Of a stretch of 7,790 bases of DNA, positions 4,952 through 7,790 are shown in pieces. The position numbers were made by a program, and so were the translations under genes. Below the pieces are notes generated by a model. It was given only the letters and a program-made list of their open reading frames with translations. It searched no databases and was not told where the DNA came from. The stretch comes from JAXGVG01 sp040773965. GTDB taxonomy: Bacteria > Pseudomonadota > Alphaproteobacteria > UBA9219. The stretch is from contig JAXGVG010000092.1 of assembly GCA_040773965.1 (NCBI GenBank), positions 1 to 7,790 on the forward strand. The letters are read 5' to 3'. Every line of letters starts with the position of its first letter. Positions within the stretch are counted from its first letter, which is position 1.

Positions 4952-5581
4952 TCAGTCGCCGAAGCGCGGCTCGGACGTGTCGATTGTTTCCTTTTCCCGG
5001 TCAAAGAGGATTTGCCACCCCGTCTTTTCCCCTTTCTGGAAAACGATGTCATGCGCCGCAGGAAGGGAATACCAGATCCCGCGCTCCCTGATTTCGCTGT
5101 ATAGCTGGAAAGGGCCCCAGCCCGCATACCCGATAAAAACCCGGTAGCGGCGTTCGCGCTTCGTCCGGTCCCGAACGAGCCTCTCCAGCAGATCGGGCGC
5201 GGCCTTAACGGCCACGTCCCATTCGTTCAGGTCGTATTGGACGCCCTCTTCTCCTTCGGACGGAATTTCCTCCAGCACATATATTTTGTCCGGGAAATCG
5301 ACGGGCCCGCCGTAGCCCACATCGATGCCTTTCTCTTTCAGAAACGCGGGAACCCCGGCTTTTTGCTCTTCGGTCAGCGGCCTGTTCAGAATCACGCCTT
5401 CCGCGCCGTCGAGGTTCTGTCGCTGAATCAGGACGACGGTCCGGTCGAAAGGAGGCGAGACCGTTTCCTTCGCGACAAGAATTTCGCCCGAGCGGTCCGA
5501 CGCAAGGTCTATGAACGTTGGGAAAAGAAGAAACAGGGCCGCAAGAAAAAAAAGCCACAGGGACTTGCGAGGCAGGCGCAT
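4952..5581 (-). CDS. AlgH/YqgE (UPF0301) family protein with N-terminal membrane anchor
   Basis: The 209-residue product starts at ATG 5581, with GGAG seven bases before it. The frame is open to 5683 but would overlap the lepA end and lacks a ribosome site. Family marks are GEILVAKETVSPPFDRTVVLI (32-52), EGVILNRPL (61-69), GGPVD (91-95) and the hallmark GYAGWGPFQLYSEI (151-164). Classical AlgH/YqgE proteins are soluble and start close to the 'G.LLVA' strand. Here about 30 residues precede it, with a strongly hydrophobic segment at 8-25 (LWLFFLAALFLLFPTF) after a basic start (RLPRK). This suggests a membrane anchor or uncleaved signal, placing the domain in the periplasm (inference). The molecular role of the family is not settled. 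It lies 40 bases after lepA on the same strand, and its end is 6 bases from that of the convergent psiF-like gene. Confidence 0.88.
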   Translation of the reverse strand: MRLPRKSLWLFFLAALFLLFPTFIDLASDRSGEILVAKETVSPPFDRTVVLIQRQNLDGAEGVILNRPLTEEQKAGVPAFLKEKGIDVGYGGPVDFPDKIYVLEEIPSEGEEGVQYDLNEWDVAVKAAPDLLERLVRDRTKRERRYRVFIGYAGWGPFQLYSEIRERGIWYSLPAAHDIVFQKGEKTGWQILFDREKETIDTSEPRFGD

Positions 5582-5621
5582 GACTCGGCTCCGTTTGGGG
5601 AACAGACAGGACTTTGTTCTA

Positions 5622-7427
5622 TCACTTTTTATCCCCCATCTTGAGGGCGGCGATGAAGGCGGATTGGGGGATTTCCACTTCACCGAACTGGCGCATGCGC
5701 TTTTTGCCTTCTTTCTGCTTTTCCAGCAGCTTACGCTTTCTTGTTATATCGCCTCCGTAGCATTTGGCGGTCACGTCCTTGCGCAGCGCCGAGATGGTTT
5801 CGCGCGCGATCACCCGTCCGCCGATGGCCGCCTGGATGGCGATCTTGAACAGATGCTTGGGAATCAATTCCTTGAGTCGCTCGCAAAGCATGCGGCCGCG
5901 TTTTTCGGCCACGCTGCGGTGCACGATGCACGCCAGCGCGTCCACCGCTTCCTGGTTGACCAGAATATTCATCAGGATCAGGTCGCCTTCGCGGTAGCTG
6001 TCCGGCACGTAGTCGAAACTCGCGTAGCCGCGGCTGATGGATTTCAGGCGATCGTAAAAATCGAACACAACTTCGTTGAGCGGCAGGCGGTATATCAACA
6101 TCGCGCGCTGGCCGACATAGGTCAGCTCTATCTGCTCGCCGCGCCGGTCGTTGCAAAGCGCCAGTATGCCGCCGAGGTAATCGTCGGGCGTGAGGATGGT
6201 CGCCTTGATCCACGGTTCCTCAATATGCGCGATGCGCACGGGATCGGGCATGTCGGCGGGATTGTGCAGATGCATGACCTGCCCGTCCGTTTTATAGATA
6301 TGATAAATGACTGACGGCGCGGTCGTGATCAGGTTGAGGTTGAACTCGCGTTCCAGCCGCTCCTGAACGATTTCCAGATGAAGAAGGCCCAGAAAGCCAC
6401 AGCGGAAGCCGAAGCCGAGCGCCACCGAGCTTTCCGCCTCGAACTGGAAGCTCGCGTCGTTCAGCGCCAGTTTGCCGAGCGACTCCCTCAGATGTTCAAA
6501 CTCGGCCGTATCCACCGGAAACAGGCCGCAGAACACCACCGGCACCGATGGCTTGAAACCGGCCAGAGGCTCTTCGGCGGGACGGCGGTCTTCCGTGATC
6601 GTGTCGCCGACTTTCGTGTCGCTTATCTGCTTGATGCCCGCCGTGATGAATCCCATTTCGCCGGGGCCGAGTTCCGGCACTTCGACTTTCTTGGGCGAGA
6701 AGATGCCCGTGCGGTCCACGTCGCGCGCCGCGCCCGTCGCCATGAAGCGTACCTTTTGGCCCTTGCGCAAGACGCCGTCCACCACGCGCACAAGGATGAC
6801 AACGCCAAGATAGGAGTCGTACCAGCTGTCCACCAGCAGCGCCTTGAGCGGATTTTCCTTTTGCCCCAGCGGCGGCGGCAAGCGGGTCACGACGGCTTCC
6901 AGAACGTCCCCGATGCCCTCGCCCGTTTTTGCGGAAACCAGAACGGCCTCGGAAGCGTCGATGCCGATCACGTCCCCGATTTGCTGGCGCACGCTGTCCG
7001 GTTCGGAGGCGGGCAAATCGATCTTGTTCAAGACCGGCACGATTTCATGCCCGTTTTCGATGGCCTGATACACGTTCGCCAGCGTTTGCGCTTCCACGCC
7101 CTGCGACGAGTCCACGACGAGGATCGAACCTTCGCACGCGGCAAGGCTGCGGCTGACCTCGTACGCGAAATCGACGTGGCCGGGCGTATCCATAAGATTG
7201 AGCTGGTAGGTCTTGCCGTCCTTCGCCTTGTAGCTGAGGCGCACGGTTTGCGCCTTGATGGTGATGCCGCGTTCGCGTTCGATGTCCATGCTGTCCAGAA
7301 TTTGTTCGCGCATATCACGCATCTCCACGGCGCCGCAGCTCTCGATCAGCCGGTCCGCCAGGGTGGACTTGCCGTGATCGATGTGCGCGATAATCGCGAA
7401 ATTGCGTATGTGGCTCAGCGCGGTCAT
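5622..7427 (-). CDS. lepA: Translation elongation factor 4, GTPase LepA
   Basis: A full-length 601-residue LepA/EF4, a ribosome-associated GTPase that acts during translation under stress and in ribosome biogenesis or initiation. The G-domain motifs are intact: AHIDHGKS (14-21), RERGITI (51-57) with switch I Thr56, DTPGH (80-84), NKID (134-137) and SAK (165-167). Beta-barrel domain II covers about 195-280, followed by EF-G-like domains III and V, and the LepA-specific C-terminal domain (about 490-601). That domain includes the conserved YGGDITRKRKLLEKQKEGKKRM stretch (in two pieces: YGGDITRK and RKLLEKQKEGKKRM). The start is ATG 7427 in MTALSHIRNF, with GGAG 11 bases upstream, slightly far. 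The G domain begins at the usual distance from this Met. Downstream, the algH-like gene follows after 40 bases with no terminator visible, so the two are probably co-transcribed. The long plus-strand frames across 5511-7532 are shadows. Confidence 0.98.
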   Translation of the reverse strand: MTALSHIRNFAIIAHIDHGKSTLADRLIESCGAVEMRDMREQILDSMDIERERGITIKAQTVRLSYKAKDGKTYQLNLMDTPGHVDFAYEVSRSLAACEGSILVVDSSQGVEAQTLANVYQAIENGHEIVPVLNKIDLPASEPDSVRQQIGDVIGIDASEAVLVSAKTGEGIGDVLEAVVTRLPPPLGQKENPLKALLVDSWYDSYLGVVILVRVVDGVLRKGQKVRFMATGAARDVDRTGIFSPKKVEVPELGPGEMGFITAGIKQISDTKVGDTITEDRRPAEEPLAGFKPSVPVVFCGLFPVDTAEFEHLRESLGKLALNDASFQFEAESSVALGFGFRCGFLGLLHLEIVQERLEREFNLNLITTAPSVIYHIYKTDGQVMHLHNPADMPDPVRIAHIEEPWIKATILTPDDYLGGILALCNDRRGEQIELTYVGQRAMLIYRLPLNEVVFDFYDRLKSISRGYASFDYVPDSYREGDLILMNILVNQEAVDALACIVHRSVAEKRGRMLCERLKELIPKHLFKIAIQAAIGGRVIARETISALRKDVTAKCYGGDITRKRKLLEKQKEGKKRMRQFGEVEIPQSAFIAALKMGDKK

Positions 7428-7524
7428 GGTTGCTCATGCTCCAAATCAGGCTGCACAAAGACCAGAAAAACGGATGGAATACAAGGGGTTATGTTATCTT
7501 TTTTCTTTCAGGGGCTTAGCCGGT

Positions 7525-7575
7525 TGAAATGAAAGTATTTCAGGAACTGGACAATCGTTTCGATGCAGGTACGAT
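7525..7575 (+). promoter_or_regulatory. Possible promoter and short dyad before the rightward gene
   Basis: TGGACA (7548-7553), 16 bases, then TACGAT (7570-7575) is a weak sigma-70-like pair about 40 bases before the start at 7617. Just upstream, TGAAAT (7525-7530) is the complement of ATTTCA (7537-7542), a 6-base dyad that could be an operator. No copy of the Pho box CTGTCAT pattern is visible. Both calls are weak. Confidence 0.2.
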
Positions 7576-7616
7576 AGAGGGCAAATACAGAATAAATCGA
7601 TAGGAAATGGTGATTG

Positions 7617-7790
7617 ATGAACGCACCCACAGATCCCTTTTTAGCCAAACTGCCGCCCGTGACTTTGGGCGGGGTTTTCCCTCGCCCTCAGGTGGGTAAA
7701 GGAGAACTTCTTCTCTCCGGTCTCAAGGCTGCCGGGGTCTTCATTTTAACAAGTTTTATTGCATTAAGCGGTTTGTCGCTCCTGTTTAAC
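7617..7790 (+). CDS. N-terminal part of a membrane protein, possibly phosphate ABC permease PstC (3' end beyond window)
   Basis: The plus frame is open from ATG 7617 to the window edge (58 codons). An in-frame stop at 7611-7613 makes this ATG the first practical start, and AGGA (7602-7605) lies 11 bases before it. The visible product has a proline-rich cytoplasmic-type start (MNAPTDPFLAKLPPV), then PRPQVGKGELLLSGLKAAG, then a hydrophobic segment, GVFILTSFIALSGLSLLF, that looks like a first transmembrane helix. The layout (short tail, G-D/E-x-hydrophobic stretch, helix) resembles the N-terminus of PstC and other binding-protein-dependent permeases. With so little sequence the family cannot be fixed; that it is an inner-membrane protein is more secure than the PstC name. 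Confidence 0.55.
   Translation, partial: MNAPTDPFLAKLPPVTLGGVFPRPQVGKGELLLSGLKAAGVFILTSFIALSGLSLLFN

Noticed and set aside
5511..7532. Long plus-strand frames opposite lepA (267 and 384 codons)
   Set aside because: They lie antisense to an intact lepA and have the His/Arg-rich composition of shadows.

Overview
The window looks like chromosomal DNA from a moderately GC-rich alphaproteobacterium, plausibly Rhodospirillales-like. This rests on the style of LepA, the FdxA-type 7Fe ferredoxin, an NlpC/P60 protein with the N-terminal pattern 'LDPR.NAFRPDLAD', and a small exported protein with an 'RLDT..G.VSYC' motif. That assignment is inference. I see no rRNA, tRNA, CRISPR array, transposase or phage gene. 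Most of the content is ordinary housekeeping.

Layout. (1) Positions 1-3522 all read on the minus strand. In transcription order they are: a MarR-type regulator (3522-3082) closed by a clear intrinsic terminator (3042-3015); an NlpC/P60 cysteine peptidase (2949-2095) followed after one base by rlmJ, the 23S rRNA adenine-N6 methyltransferase (2093-1158); and an exported protein of unknown function with a Lys/Ala/Pro-rich tail that runs off the left edge (1083-1). This last gene covers the whole left end. (2) Positions 3523-3891 are a 369-base gene-free stretch with inverted and direct repeats, three TCCACA cores, six GANTC sites and a plus-strand terminator-like hairpin. It may hold a small RNA or a complex regulatory region. 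(3) A 79-residue exported protein (4131-3892, minus) is divergent from a plus-strand pair, fdxA (4292-4624) and a small exported protein with two PsiF-type repeats (4628-4945). (4) lepA (7427-5622) and a membrane-anchored AlgH/YqgE (UPF0301) protein (5581-4952) form a minus-strand pair that converges on the psiF-like gene. (5) A plus-strand gene begins at 7617 and leaves the right edge. Its N-terminus resembles an ABC permease, possibly PstC.

The most notable observation is a 75-bp palindromic element inside rlmJ. It is carried in frame and adds about 30 residues to the methyltransferase without breaking it. This resembles, in principle, the palindromic elements known inside Rickettsia genes. 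It suggests that this genome carries a repeat family able to insert into coding DNA. The second is the structured intergenic region at 3523-3891. I found no convincing new multi-gene system here.
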